Positions 46,922-58,879 of a stretch of 64,000 bases of DNA are shown here, piece by piece (positions within the stretch are counted from its first letter, which is position 1; the number at the start of each line of letters is the position of its first letter). Below the pieces are notes generated by a model that did no database searches, was not told the DNA's origin, and saw only the letters and a program-made list of their open reading frames with translations. The position numbers and the translations under genes are program-made. Source of the DNA: Argentina anserina. Lineage: Eukaryota; Streptophyta; Magnoliopsida; Rosales; Rosaceae. Location: assembly GCF_933775445.1 (NCBI RefSeq), contig NC_065876.1, forward strand, positions 27,032,001 to 27,096,000. The letters run 5' to 3'.

Positions 46922-47677
46922 GTGGAGATGTTAGGATTGATTCCTATATCTCTGGGAAACTCTTTATGTGTCACCCGACCCCTTCGAGTGTTCCTCGAAT
47001 TGGAGACAATCTATAAGGCTTGTCCTACTGTGATTGGAAGTAGAGAGTTCTCTGCTTCTTTGATAATGATTCCAGACCACACCTATGATGTGATCCTAGG
47101 AATTGATTGGTTGAGGCCGCAGCACGCAGTGATTGATTGTTTTGGCATGGTGGTGTTCTTTCATAGACCAGGGAAACCAGTATTTCGTTATCGTTGCCTC
47201 AAGTCAGATAATACAATGAGAGCAGGAGTCATGGCACATGTGGAGTCTGTGGATCAGGAAGTAGCTATCACAGACATTGTTGTGGTATCCGAGTATAGTG
47301 AGGTGTTTCAGGAGATACCGACCTTACCTCATCGGAGAGTTGTCGATTTCTGTATTGATGTTGTACCTGGTATAGCACCTGCAAGGAAGGCGCCTTAGGG
47401 GATTGGGACAGAATGAGCTTAAAGAATTGAAAGCGCAGATAGATGGTCTATTAGACCTAGGGTTCATCAGACCTAATGTCTCATCTTGAGTTGTGCCGGT
47501 GTTATTTGTGAAAAAGAAAATGGTCGCATGCGGTTGTGTGTGGATTATAGGGAAATGATTAAGGTGACCATCAAGACTATGTATCATTTGCCCAAGATTG
47601 ATGACTTGTTCGGCTTAGAGGGGCTACAATATTCTCTAAGACTGACCAGAGATCCAGTTATCATCAACTCAGGGTGA
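46922..47677 (+). pseudogene. Protease and reverse transcriptase remnants
   Basis: MIPDHTYDVILGIDWLRPQH and AVIDCFGMVVFF form the protease C-terminal block, followed by the linker FQEIPTLPHRRVVDFCIDVV leading into RT. After stops, [20 protein letters not shown] and [11 protein letters not shown] are the first RT motifs. The active-site Asp of the protease and the RT catalytic YxDD are no longer visible. These blocks are typical of chromoviruses. Confidence 0.85.
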
Positions 47678-47699
47678 AGAAGTTACAGGAATGCTAACT

Positions 47700-50504
47700 G
47701 GTTTGAGTAGATAGATCTACATCAGGGCAGAGACCTATCAAGAAGTCTTGATGGAGAGCGTTGACCTTGTACTGTGGGATACTCAATGTTTCAACGTCGA
47801 GGACTGGATTTTAGTTATGTAACTAATATAAGTTGAAGCCTAATGAGGTTGAAGTATTATGTTCAGGTAAGGGATGTGTTAACCATAGGTTGGAGGTGGT
47901 TTAACGAAAATTTTCGTGACTAGCATCTCTAACGTTATTGGTAACAGAGTGGTAGGGTATGTGATACATCCTTAAGGTGATGATGCAATTATTGAATTGA
48001 AGTTCACATAATGTCGTCGTTGGGTTTCAACTTGTCTTGGTTGGGCCATAGACAATCGATGTTACTCATTGTTCTTGGCTGGGCAAGAAATCTAAGGTGT
48101 TGGAGAAATGGCATTTATGGCGTCATAAGTTAATTATCGGTTAGATGAGCATTTAATTGAGAACGCTGATCTTTCATGAATTAATCATTTGTCTGGTGTT
48201 GAAAATTAGAACGTAGCTATGCCATTGATCCAAATGAGACGCAATGGTGGTGGAGTAATTCTATTGAAGGTAAGGAATGAGATGACCTTAGCTTAGTGGT
48301 GTTTTAACGAATTCTTCATGACAAGCACCTTCTAACTCTGGTAAAGGAACGGTTGAGTAACGAATTCTTCTTTCAAGTGCAAGTGGTGTTTAGTGTTGAA
48401 GACTTGGAGGTTCTTTTCTCTCCATGCATCAGGTTGTTTATTGTTGGATAAGGAGATGTTAACTCAAGAGTTCAATAAGGGATAAATTTTACGATAAGAG
48501 AGTGATCCTATAAATTGCTGCTTGCAGAGCAGTTATTTTGGCCGAACGCATTAGCAATTGAGCATGAGCATTTGGATTCTCAAATGATTAGTTGGCCATG
48601 AGGGTTCTTGATGAAAGTAAAGAAACAACTGTTTAGAGTAGTGGTGCAGCGCAATTTTGGATTAGTCTGGAGGAGATGGTGGATCCAATATCAGGATTAT
48701 GTGGAAGTGATTACTGAACTTATTAGTACTACAACTGTGGGGAAACCAATACTTTAGATGATGCCACTAGGGCGTTTGTGTGGGGACATCTGTCATGCAT
48801 TTGAGTCATGTATGAACCAGGGGTAAAGTATATCTCAGTTGTGGTCGTGTTGGAATTTGCGTTGTAAAATCCATCTAATTTTCATGTCCCATTATCGGGA
48901 GATAAATATCTTTTTTGTCTGACCTGGAAATTGTGGCATACCACTCATAGAAGCAGGTAGCTGTAATTAATTTCCGACGGTAAGTTTTGGTGAGGGTGGT
49001 AGGATGCGTGATGCGTCCCTCTTATGGTGGCGGTAGAGGTTATCTACTGCCTCGTGCGTATATTAGTCGATTCTCTGGTGAACTGTTCGAGAGTAATTCT
49101 TAGACCAAGGTGGTGTTCTGTTGTGGTCGTGGACTCAGTGAGTTAAGATTTTTATCGTGTTGCTGTTACAAATAAGGCATTTGTGTGGGCATTATGCACG
49201 ACAACTTTTATGATTTATAATGAGATGATCAGGAAAGGAGATTGTTTTGTTAATTGGAAGGAATGGTAGGTTCGTTATTCTAGCGATGCATTGTGGTGAA
49301 GTCATGAAGGTATTGTCGTGATAAAGCACGTTTATTTGAAAACCACTATGTGTGATGTAAGTAGTAGGCATGTGTTAATCATTGATTTGACTCATGTTAG
49401 ATGTTGAGAGTTTTGACCATGCTTAGTGGTAAGAGCTAACTCATGACGTGAGGATAGCCTGTTAATCGCAAGGGATTGGTGAATTAGACAAAGGGGTATG
49501 TTGACGTCTCTATGTTGAGAACATCATTAGATTTTGGGAGGATCATCTATCGATGGTCGGGTTCCATTACAAGCATGCTAACTTGGGTGGCTCACATGTG
49601 GCTATTAATGTTAGAACATGTAACAGATTGTCTGTTTGGAAGAAGTTTGAGGTATGGGGTAGTTGAAAACTATAATGGTCTGATAGACTTGGAAATGTCG
49701 GTTTCTAAGACTTGAAAGTGACACAGTGTAAAGAGAGATTATGTAGTGTTGATGTGGTAGACCACTTAACCTCGAAACCTCATTCTTCAATAGCGTAGTG
49801 AGATCTGTCAGATAAGAGAAGTCACTTGTAAAATTCGTTGAACTTTTCTGAAAGTTGGTGACATTCAAGACAACAATGTCTAGCTTGTCTCATAATGTCC
49901 TACCGTGCAATATGTTCATTTGAACTTATCAAACCCTTAAGAGAAGACTATTAGAGTGGCGCCGTGTGACCATCTAGTTGAAGGGCTCACCTATAGTGGG
50001 GTGGTAAGAGTGGACAGGAAGAGAAGTTGACATCGAGGGTACGCTGGACTCTGCGGGAGTAAGGTCATCTAGCAGGTTCAGATACATATGGTATGCTATG
50101 TGCATATGCTAAGGTTGTACATCTGCAATCAATGTGTGTTATGTAAGTAAATGCACTTATGACCTATTGGAATTTGGTTGAATAGTGAAGTTCGTTTCTA
50201 AATTCGCCTTATACCTTAAAGGTCTTGTTTTGCAGAACATTTTGTTTTGCATTTGATCACGGATGTTCGAGTCGTGGTTTTCCTAGATGGGTGTTATCAT
50301 GCTCATTGTTAGATTTCATTGCAGACACAGTGAAGTTATATAACACCATGATAGAAGAAAAGTGAGATGTGATCGCCTTGTGGAGGCATCATATAGAGGA
50401 AAATTATTAGGGAAGGTGAATCGAAGTTTTGGGAAGAAGTTAAGAATTAATGGTTGGGTAGTGCGCTTAAATTTCGGGACAAAATTTCTTTAAGGAGGGT
50501 AGAA
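47700..50504 (+). other. Decayed pol region of the nested chromovirus-type element
   Basis: By position this should encode RT, RNase H, integrase and chromodomain, but no frame longer than about 85 codons remains and I recognise no motif with confidence. It is denser in lesions than the protease region. Confidence 0.55.
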
Positions 50505-52820
50505 TGTAATAACCCGAAACATTCATATCTAATTTCCAATGAGTTCATGGATATTATTAAGTTGGTCATTGTCCAATTTTATTAGCCGAGAATGAAAACG
50601 AAAGGGTTTGAAATATTAATTGTTCGGAAACGTTCAATTTGACGAGTCTAAGAGTTGACTTTTGACTCATTGGGTTTCTTAGGAAACTTCTTACATGAAA
50701 GTCGTAGAGCTCGTCGATACGATTTAGTGGACACGTGGCACGCCTAAATCGGAGTTCGTATGAAGAAGTTACGAATCAAAAGATATTTGGACAATTTTGG
50801 AAAATAGCATAAATATGGGAATTAAAGAGAAAAATTGGAGAAAAATCAGAAATTCGGATCGGTACTGTTCAAGGGTATTGTTCACCCCGAAAAAAATCCA
50901 AAAATTTCTCTCCCGAGCAGCCGACTTTGGGCCGCCGGATCTCCGCCGTCCGGCCACCATAGAGCGGTGCACCGGTCACGTTTGAAAGGTTGCTGCATCC
51001 CCTGTCGATTGGTGGTAGCGCCACCCGCCATCTCGCCGCCATTTAGGAGCGGTGAAGCCCAGAAGTTCTCCCGAAAAAGCATATTTCGCCGAACTTCAAC
51101 TCGTCGGATCTCCCCCCTCCGGAAACCAATTGGTACGATTCTTGTTTTATTTTGAAGGTCTCCTTCCATACTACAAACCCTCCAAAAGATTTAACCCAAA
51201 TCGTTTTGTGCTAGGAGAATCGAAGAAAAGAAATTCTATGTTTTTAAATTAGGGCTTTTCGGTTCTTGTTAAATTGAAGTGTTTAGGCTCAGAATTAGAC
51301 TTTGTGGTGAACTAGGAAGTTGTTAGGAATGTCATTTCGATTGTGGTGGTGAAATTTGGTGATCATTGGTGGCGGTCGGTCAACAATGACGCCGCATGAA
51401 TAGTACTGTGAATAGTGTTTTATAAACATGTTCTGTAACAGTAAATGTGAACAGTGTTTTAGTAAACATTACTACGAACAGTTTCACGGTAAAATAGTAA
51501 CTATGAACAGTGTCATGATAAAAAAGTTATTGTGAACAGTATTTTTGGTAAAAACAGTACATTGGAACAGTGATTAGTAACCATGAACAGTGTTCTGTGA
51601 ACAATGTTTATGAACAGCATTTAGCTGTACTGAAATCGTCACCTGATATTTTACGTATAATTTTCTAAGCATTTTTCATGCTATTAGGTAACTGACGAAA
51701 CGAGTGAGGAAATTACTTTCAGTGTCGTGAAAGTTGCACGCAGGAAAGAAAGTGAGTAAAATCTCACTTAATTACGAATCTACCCTTGCGGGGATTCAAG
51801 ATTATACAAAAGTTTAAAGAATGAAATATGACATGTATTTGATATAGTGGAATATATATATTTGTATTAATGGTAATAAGTACATATATATAGTTTGCTA
51901 TATTAATTACTGTCATGGTTTCCTTGTGAATATATTCATCTTGATGATGAGATTATATATTGAGCATGTTGATTTAATTGTACAATATGAGGCGATGATT
52001 ATTGTATGTGGTAACATGGAGTTTGTTAAAACGTTTTGTCTTCGGACGAGTTTTGTCTTCGGACGTGTTTATGTCTTCGGACGTGTTTGGCATGTCGGAA
52101 CCTAGCCTTTGGCCGGGCGAAAGTTACGATATAGTTAGAGCTCTAGTTTGTCTGCCAGAGTACTGCATGTGAGGTAACAGATGGGTTATCGGCTCATGAG
52201 TACTCATATTTTTGGATGTTGGGTAGCAGGAGGTTGCCCAATGTCGGCGGTGTACTACATGAGGGGTAACAGAGGTGTACCAGCGCTCATGAGTACCCGT
52301 GTCATAAATGCATTTGGGTAAACAGAGGGGTTGCCTAATTTCTCATGAGCACTTTCATTTTCATATTTTTGGACAACCAGATGGGCCGTCCATTGACTCG
52401 TGAGTGCATTTATATTTGTTGTTGATTGTGGATTATTCGTATATATTGATATTCGAGTTATATTTTTGTTTTACTCATACGAGCTACAAAGCTTACTGGG
52501 TTTGTGTTTACAATCTCGGAATAACTCTGCATGTGTGGATTAACGGATTACTCAGAGGTCTTGAAGTTATTCATTTCCAGCTTGTAGTGAGGACTTTGTG
52601 TGAATTCTTTTTGAGGATTTAGTGAGGATTATACATTTCCATTTGTTATAATGTTGAATTATAAATTTTGTTTGTAATAATCGGTTTGACTGAGTTGTAT
52701 TTTGAACTCAGAGATGATCCGCTGTGACATTTAAATGATTTCGATTCATTGAGATTGTTTTAGTGTTTTTCATGACTTCGAAATTACGAGTTTCACATTC
52801 GAAATTTTGGGGTCGTGACA
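50505..52820 (+). repeat. 3' LTR (2316 bp) of the nested chromovirus-type element
   Basis: TGTAATAACCCG to GGTCGTGACA. Only three GTCTTCGGACG units are present (about 52037-52090), against about eight in the left LTR. Confidence 0.93.
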
Positions 52821-54061
52821 ACTTAAGCAATTATCGTATTCATGGTATATGCCAGAGACCATGTATAAATATATATTGCTTAAAAAATTTAAATCATAGC
52901 ATCACGTTTAATGACATGCTAAATAATCAAATTTTGATGATAAGCATAACATATAACATGCACAATATTTAGTGAGTACTTTTCTCATATAACATATATA
53001 ATTTCATTTATATGAATGAATTTTAATAAAAGCGGCAACATGAATTTAGATCTTACTTGTAAGTTTGTCAAATAAACTGCATATGAAGTGATTTTGGATC
53101 TCGTGAGTTCATGTTGCTCGAATTCTCGCCACATGGTCATTAATAAATCACATGCGAAAACAACAACATTTATATGATTAGTCACTTTTAATCAATATAA
53201 ATTTAATTTACCTTATACAATAGTGATATTGTAATATAGTAAATAAACTAGATAGTAATTTGAAAAACTATATCTACTTATTACTTTGTTTAAACAGTAA
53301 AATTGTAACCAATAACTAATGACAGTAAATAGTGAATAATAATTCATAATTTACCTGATAGTAACTTTAGAAAAATTTCTTTACCAAATGGGTTAAAACC
53401 CTTAAAACCCAAATCTGTGTCAGATTTGACCTAGTTGGAATTGTCTACTCCAGCGACTGGTGCTGACGGCGCCGATGTAGATCGGTTACCCCACCCAGTC
53501 ACACTCCTCCCTATGACGTTGGATTATGTCAGATCGAGCCCGCAACTGTGGATTGAAGTAGTCTGAGGCTTGCTGTGGTTGCGTCCAAGACAGATCGTCG
53601 ACATCGATTCCACGTTGATTAGTCAGCGTGGTTGATCCGGACCGATCTAGAAGGCCGGATCGTGGTCGAACTCGTTGAAGCCTCGACCCAGGCTCGTCGG
53701 GTCGGATCGTCGGGGCTAATGGGATCCAGCAGGATCGTAGTTAGCGATCAGGTCGTCGGTGCAGCCAAGCAACGAGAGTCGGATCTGGAATTGAAATGAT
53801 CAAGGCTGAGGTTGCGTTGATTGGGGTAGGCGGCGACCGGAAAGGACGACCATGATGTCGACTGGGAAACCCGATCAAGGCAGATCAGAGATGATCGGTG
53901 CCTAGAGAAATTTCTTGGGTGCCCGAGACATAAACTAATTATACTGTGTCCTGTCTTTTTCTGCAATTTTTTTCACCAAAATTTCCTAGGGTTTAGATTT
54001 CATTCTTTTTTCTTCTCTTTGCCTGAAAAAACTCAACATTAGAGAATCGTGACTGATAACG
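52821..54061. other. Internal noncoding part of the small-LTR element, right
   Basis: The first half is AT-rich. The second half (53440-53900) is GC-rich with many GATCG and TCGTCGG words. No known domain was found on either strand. By element order this would be the leader and gag position. Confidence 0.5.
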
Positions 54062-54298
54062 TGTTGTAGGAAATATGGAATTGGTCTACTTATTTCATTG
54101 ATACTCCCCTTTATATATGAGTCAGAATTACAATAGAAGTAAATGGTAATTACAATGGTAATTAAAGTTACATAATTGTTTATTGACCTGTTACATCCAT
54201 TGATCATAAACGTCATTAACTCATTTATTTACTTATTTTAACGAAGATATACTAATGGTGTTTTTTCTTCAACAAATACTACTTTTTTTTATTCGCAG

Positions 54299-55229
54299 AT
54301 TCCTCTAGTTTGACAAATGGGTATATGGAAACTGAGATAGACTCGCTACCAGCTCTCATACGTATTCGTTTGAGGGATATCCCGTCCTTCATTAGGACTA
54401 CTTACCCGGAAGACGGCATGATCAAGACATTGTTGATTGAGACAGAACGAGTTAAACGAGCTTCTGCTATTATTTTGAACACATTTGACGACATAGAACA
54501 TGAAGTTCTAGATGCACTTAAAAATCTACTACCACCTATCTACTCCATTGGACCCTTGCATCTACTGCTTGATCAGGTTCCAAGTGAAGGTACTGACTTG
54601 AAGTCGATTCAATCAAACCTTTGGAAAGACGAACCGGAGTGTCTCGAATGGCTCGACTCTAAAGCTCCAAACTCTGTAGTTTATATCAACTTCGGAAGCA
54701 TCACGGGCTAATTGAGTTTGGTTGGGGACTTGCAAACAGCAACAAGACATTTTTCTGGGTAATTAGGCCTGAGCTTGTTGGAGGGGAATCAGCTGTGGTT
54801 CCAGCCGAGTTCGTGGAAGAGACAAAAGAGAGGAGTCTATTGATAACTTGGTGCCCTCAAGAACAATTGCTGAACCACCCTGCAATAGGAGGGTTCTTGA
54901 CTCACAGTGGGTGGAACTCAACCCTTGAAAGTGTATGTGCAGGAGTTCCAATGATCTGTTGGCCTTTTTTTGCTGAGCAACAAACCAATTGTAGGTATTG
55001 TTGCAAAGATTGGGGCATAGGCATGGAGATAGAGGGTGATGTGAACAGAAGTAACATAGAGGACCTTGTGACCAAACTAATGGACGGAGAGGAGGGAAAA
55101 GACATGAGGAAGAAAGCTATGGAATGGAAGAAGCTGGCAAAGGAGGCTGCTACTGGTCCCAAAGGATTATCTTTTCTGCATTTGAACAAAATGGTGAATG
55201 AGGTGTTTCTCTCTACGAAATTGAAGTAG
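54299..55229 (+). pseudogene. UGT pseudogene exon 2
   Basis: It opens DSSSLTNGYMETEID after the AG at 54297-54298. A net loss of 16 bp at about 54706 shifts the frame and creates TAA. The second part is otherwise open through the complete PSPG box to a TAG at 55227, so little further damage followed. Confidence 0.9.
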
Positions 55230-55343
55230 GGCGATTAATAATGGTTTGAACATTCTAATTCCTGAATTTTTTTTTATTTGTGCAATTCACTGATAAATTG
55301 ATTTTGGTATTTTTCTTTCACTGTATGTACTATTGTAAACAAA

Positions 55344-55590
55344 ATTGTATGTACCGTTGCAAAGAATAAGGCATAGGAACGGAGATAGAGCGTGAACTTA
55401 AGAGACATTACATAGAGGGGCTTGTGAGAAAGTTGATGGAGGTAGAGGAAGACAAAGAGATGAGGAAGAAAGCCAATAAATTGAAGAGGTTGGCAGAGGA
55501 GGCCACTAGTGGTTCTAAATTTCTAATGGCTCATCTTTCATGAATTTGGAGAAGCTGATTAACCAGGTGCTTCTTTCTTCCAAAATTTAG
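55344..55590 (+). pseudogene. UGT85-like C-terminal fragment
   Basis: Broken frames read RCKE-stop-GIGTEIER, HYIEGLVRKLMEVEEDKEMR, KKANKLKRLAEEAT and LINQVLLSSKI-like sequence with frameshifts. This matches the last about 80 residues of the neighbouring UGT genes, just after the PSPG box. Nothing of the rest remains, so it is the tail of a fourth tandem copy. Confidence 0.85.
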
Positions 55591-55904
55591 AATGAATATA
55601 TGAATCATCAGGAAAATATGGTATTTCGTACTGAACGGTATCCTATGTAATATCTGTATTCTTGAATCTGGTTTTTTTCCTCACGATAAGATAAAGGAGA
55701 GGGTGTATATGGAATGAGAAGGTGTAGAGAAAGGAATTAGGAAACACTGTTGGCAGCTCAAAAGAAAATTTATGAGCTGATGTGACAGTAGTTTTTAATC
55801 ATAACCATTATATATTCTCTTTGAATATTTTATATTTACAAGGCTGAGATTAAGGATGGGAGAATATAACTTAATGAAATGTAGTGGATGGTGGCCACAG
55901 TGGC

Positions 55905-55911
55905 TATAAAA
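55905..55911 (+). promoter_or_regulatory. TATA box of UGT gene 1
   Basis: TATAAAA lies 57 bp before the ATG at 55962. This also argues against the in-frame ATG at 55884, which is upstream of it. Confidence 0.65.
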
Positions 55912-55961
55912 CTGGTAAGAATTATGTATTCCACAGCATCCCATATTCAGAGGAAGTAGAA

Positions 55962-57744
55962 ATGGACTGCCATGGCTTAACCTCAGAGAAGCCACATGCA
56001 GTCTGCATCCCATTCCCAGCTCAAGGCCACATAAATCCAATGCTAAAAGTAGCTAAACTCCTCCACTTCAAATGTTTTTATATAACCTTTGTGAACACAG
56101 AGTTCATACATAAACGCCTCCTAAAGTCTCGAGGTCCAAACTCACTTGATGGTTTCCCTTCGTTTAGATTCGAGACAATTCCAGATGGTCTTCCTCCAGC
56201 TGATGCAAATGTTGCCACACAGCACATGCCATCGCTGTGCGAATCCACGAGGAAAAACTGCCTAGCACCCTTCAGAGACCTTCTTTTGAAGCTCAATTCA
56301 TCCACAAATTCGCCACCAGTTACCTGCCTAGTTGCTGATGGTATTATGAACTTCACTCTTGATGCAGCCCAAGAACTAGGCCTTCCTGAAGTTATTTTCT
56401 GGACAACAAGTGCTTGTGGTTTCATGGGATACCTTCAATATCACAATCTCATCGAAAAGGGTCTGGTTCCTCTTAAAGGTACTGATTATAAATTATGAAA
56501 GACAAGACATCACTAATTCACTACTTGAGTACTTGGTGGTCTCTTTTGGCTTTTTGATAAAAAAAAAAATTACAAGGATATGATGCAGCTACTGACTGAT
56601 TATTCTGTATGAACTGATTTGGGAATTACTTTAAATCTCTAATCACAAGACATTTGGAAAGGTTGATTTTGTGATTAACCTGCACCTTATAACTTGTTCT
56701 AGTTTCTCTCTTATTTAAAAAAAATATCTAAAAATTATTTGCACTAGAAATGTTGACTCATTTCACTAGTACTGTGTTCTTTTCTGCCTTGCAGATGACA
56801 GTTATTTGACAAACGGATATTTGGATACGGTAATAGATTGGATTCCGGGAATGAACGAAATCCGATTGAAGGATATCCCAACCTTCATGAGAACAACTGA
56901 TCCCAATGACCCTATTCTGCACTTAATTTTGCATGACACAGAACAAGTTCAAAGAGCTTCTGCTATCATTTTAAACACATTTGATGCCTTAGAGCATGAA
57001 GTCCTAGAGGCAATTTCACATTTGCTACCACCTATATACTCCATTGGACCCCTGAACCTACAACTTAACCAGATACCAGCTGACAGTAATAACTTCAAGC
57101 TGTCTGGAGCAAATTTATGGAGGGAAGAACCAAATTGTTTTATTTGGCTCGACTCTAAAGAACCTAGTTCTGTTATTTATGTCAACTTCGGAAGCAGCAC
57201 AGTCATGACAGACGAGCAGCTGATTGAATTCGCTTGGGGGCTTGCAGACAGCGACAAGACTTTTTTTTGGGTCATCAGGCCTGACCTTGTTGGGGGAGAA
57301 TCACCTGTCTTGCCACCAGAGTTTATAGAACAGACTAAAGAAAGGTGTCTGCTAGCAAGTTGGTGCTGTCAAGAACAAGTCTTGAGCCATCCAGCTATAG
57401 GAGGGTTCTTGACACATAGTGGCTGGAACTCAACCATTGAAAGTGTGTGTGGGGGAGTGCCTATGATCTGTTGGCCCTACAACGGCGAGCAACAAACCAA
57501 CTGTAGGTACTGTTGCAAAGAATGGGGTATAGGAATAGAGCTGGAGGGTAAAGTTAATAGAAACTACATAGAAAGTGTAGTGAGGAAGCTAATGGAGGGA
57601 GAGGAAGGAAAAGAGATGAGGAAGAAATCCATGGATTGGAAGAACTTGGCAGAGAAGGCCACTACCGGTCTTCATGGATCATCTTTCTTGGATTTGGACA
57701 AAATGGTTAACCAGGTGCTGCGATCTCCAAGAGCCAATTACTAG
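55962..57744 (+). CDS. UGT85A-like UDP-glucosyltransferase, two exons
   Basis: Exons 55962-56478 and 56795-57744 join at a phase-1 GT-AG intron of 316 bp to give 488 residues, the usual length for family 1 plant UGTs. It should move glucose from UDP-glucose to a small acceptor in the cytosol. The catalytic His is residue 23 in [10 protein letters not shown]. The PSPG box spans about 362-405 (WCCQEQVLSHPAIGGFLTHS onward, ending in EQQ), where the last Gln contacts the sugar. Two oddities: the box starts WCCQ, not the usual WCPQ, and has YNGEQQ where the neighbour has FFSDQQ. The overall look ([28 protein letters not shown]) is UGT85A. The acceptor is unknown; relatives use iridoids, cyanohydrins or cytokinins. 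I chose the ATG at 55962 from the good context GAAATGG and the TATA box before it. Confidence 0.92.
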
Positions 57745-58455
57745 GCTCTAAAGTGTTAATCAACAATACTTTGTACCTGAGCACATCATTTTCTGTTCCA
57801 ATGGTTGCAAATCTTTTATTATCTCCATCTGGTGCTACTCTCATGTATGTCTGAAGTTTTCTTTCAATTTATAATAGGGACCCTTTATAACATCCAATTC
57901 TAAATCAGGCAAAGATAAATTTCCGGTAAAAGATCTGGAGTTCTGGACTGGGAATAGAATGTTTGGTTGATATGAGATGACTCTCTCCCATTAGCTATAA
58001 GTACAATATATAGTGATATACTGTCATACTGATAACATTTCAAACTTAACTCTATTAACATTAAAAATTAAGGTTCTTCCCACTTCAGGTTGTTTGATTC
58101 CCATTTTATTATACATACCCTATTTGATAGAAATTGCCGGATTTGAAGTTTATGTTGCAAAGTTATCATCTCTATCAAATGCAAACTTTTGATTCACCCA
58201 AAAAGAAAATGGGCAGGTATGACATTGTGCATTTGTGCATATCAAGAAGCATATAAGCACTAAAACATACACAACAGCTTTTCATGTATTAGAATGAAGA
58301 CTTATTTCAAGTACCTAATATTCTGCTTCAGAAACATCATACAATGACCGGGATCTTTCAAGACTCCGCCTTTCTCCGATTAAGGTGTCTGCATATAACA
58401 AGCCACCCAGTAAAATAAAAAAAATCAGAAAGAGCTATGAACTGTCAAAACCAAT
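57745..58455. other. Intergenic DNA between UGT genes, proximal part
   Basis: The 3' region of the preceding gene, with AT-rich sequence after it. No gene or repeat recognised. Confidence 0.55.
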
Positions 58456-58673
58456 GAGTAATTATTCTGTGTACCTGGAACAACACGTGGCACTTTCATG
58501 TGGTGTACACAACTAACTATATTATTTCATGGTGTGGTAAACATGTACGCGGTGAAATGAGAAAAAATTATTTAAATATGAGTAACTAATTAGAAATTAA
58601 CACAGTAAAAAATAGACTAATAACATTAAAAGAACAAACTATGTACCGGTATATATAATAATATTTCTAAAAA
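58456..58673 (-). repeat. MITE-like dispersed repeat, copy 2
   Basis: The reverse complement of the block at 393-609. It starts GAGTAATTATTCTGTGTACC and ends near ATGTACCGGTATATATAATA. Between the copies there are many single-base differences but no large gap. Confidence 0.65.
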
Positions 58674-58879
58674 CAATTACGTTGAAGAAGATGAATATAA
58701 ATGTCAATGTGGCAGTTTTGGGGCAAATTGATAGATGTAAAAAATAATAATTGAAAGACACAATATTTAAATTCTATAAAACTATGAGGGCATTTCTGAA
58801 AACTAAGCCAATTTCATAACCCTTTTCATAAACCCCCCAGAAACCCTTCTGTTACTGTACACAGATTAGAGAGAAAGCC

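Larger units (their letters stand above)
44251..52820 (+). mobile_element. Chromovirus-type Ty3/gypsy element nested in the small-LTR element
   Basis: The right LTR is complete (50505-52820). The left LTR (44251-46308) lacks its first about 370 bp. A GTTGGTATCAGAGCC primer-binding site follows the left LTR at 46309-46323, and a purine-rich tract (AAGGAGGGTAGAA) precedes the right one. Coding remnants are confined to 46514-47700; the remaining 2.8 kb has lost its frames. No target duplication can be tested because the left end is missing. Confidence 0.9.
42900..54274 (-). mobile_element. Small-LTR non-autonomous retrotransposon in the UGT intron
   Basis: LTRs of 213 bp at 42900-43112 and 54062-54274 start TGTTGTAGGAAATATRGAAT and end TTCAACA. 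On the minus strand AAGGGGGAG precedes the 3' LTR (polypurine tract) and CGTTATCAGTCACGATTC follows the 5' LTR (primer-binding region). Flanks AATAT and AATAC look like a target duplication with one change. The own internal DNA (43113-44250 and 52821-54061) has no recognisable protein. The LTR and tract style is Copia-like, but the superfamily is not proved. Confidence 0.82.
31525..55229 (+). pseudogene. UGT85A-like glucosyltransferase pseudogene split by nested retroelements
   Basis: Exon 1 is 31525-31975 plus 42658-42710; exon 2 is 54299-55229. The pieces line up with the two intact genes downstream. Lesions: TAG at codon 6 (31540-31542) where relatives have GAG; the Athila insertion between the A and TG of the Met in GFMGYMQ; a one-base deletion near 42702 before the splice donor; and loss of a net 16 bp at about 54706 after NFGSIT. 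The donor GT at 42711 and acceptor AG at 54297-54298 survive, and the intron has grown to 11.6 kb. The PSPG box in exon 2 ([28 protein letters not shown]) is intact. Nothing functional can be made from it. Confidence 0.92.

Noticed and set aside
55884..55961. Upstream in-frame ATG of UGT gene 1
   Set aside because: It lies before the TATA box at 55905, and the extra 26 residues have no counterpart in the neighbour gene.
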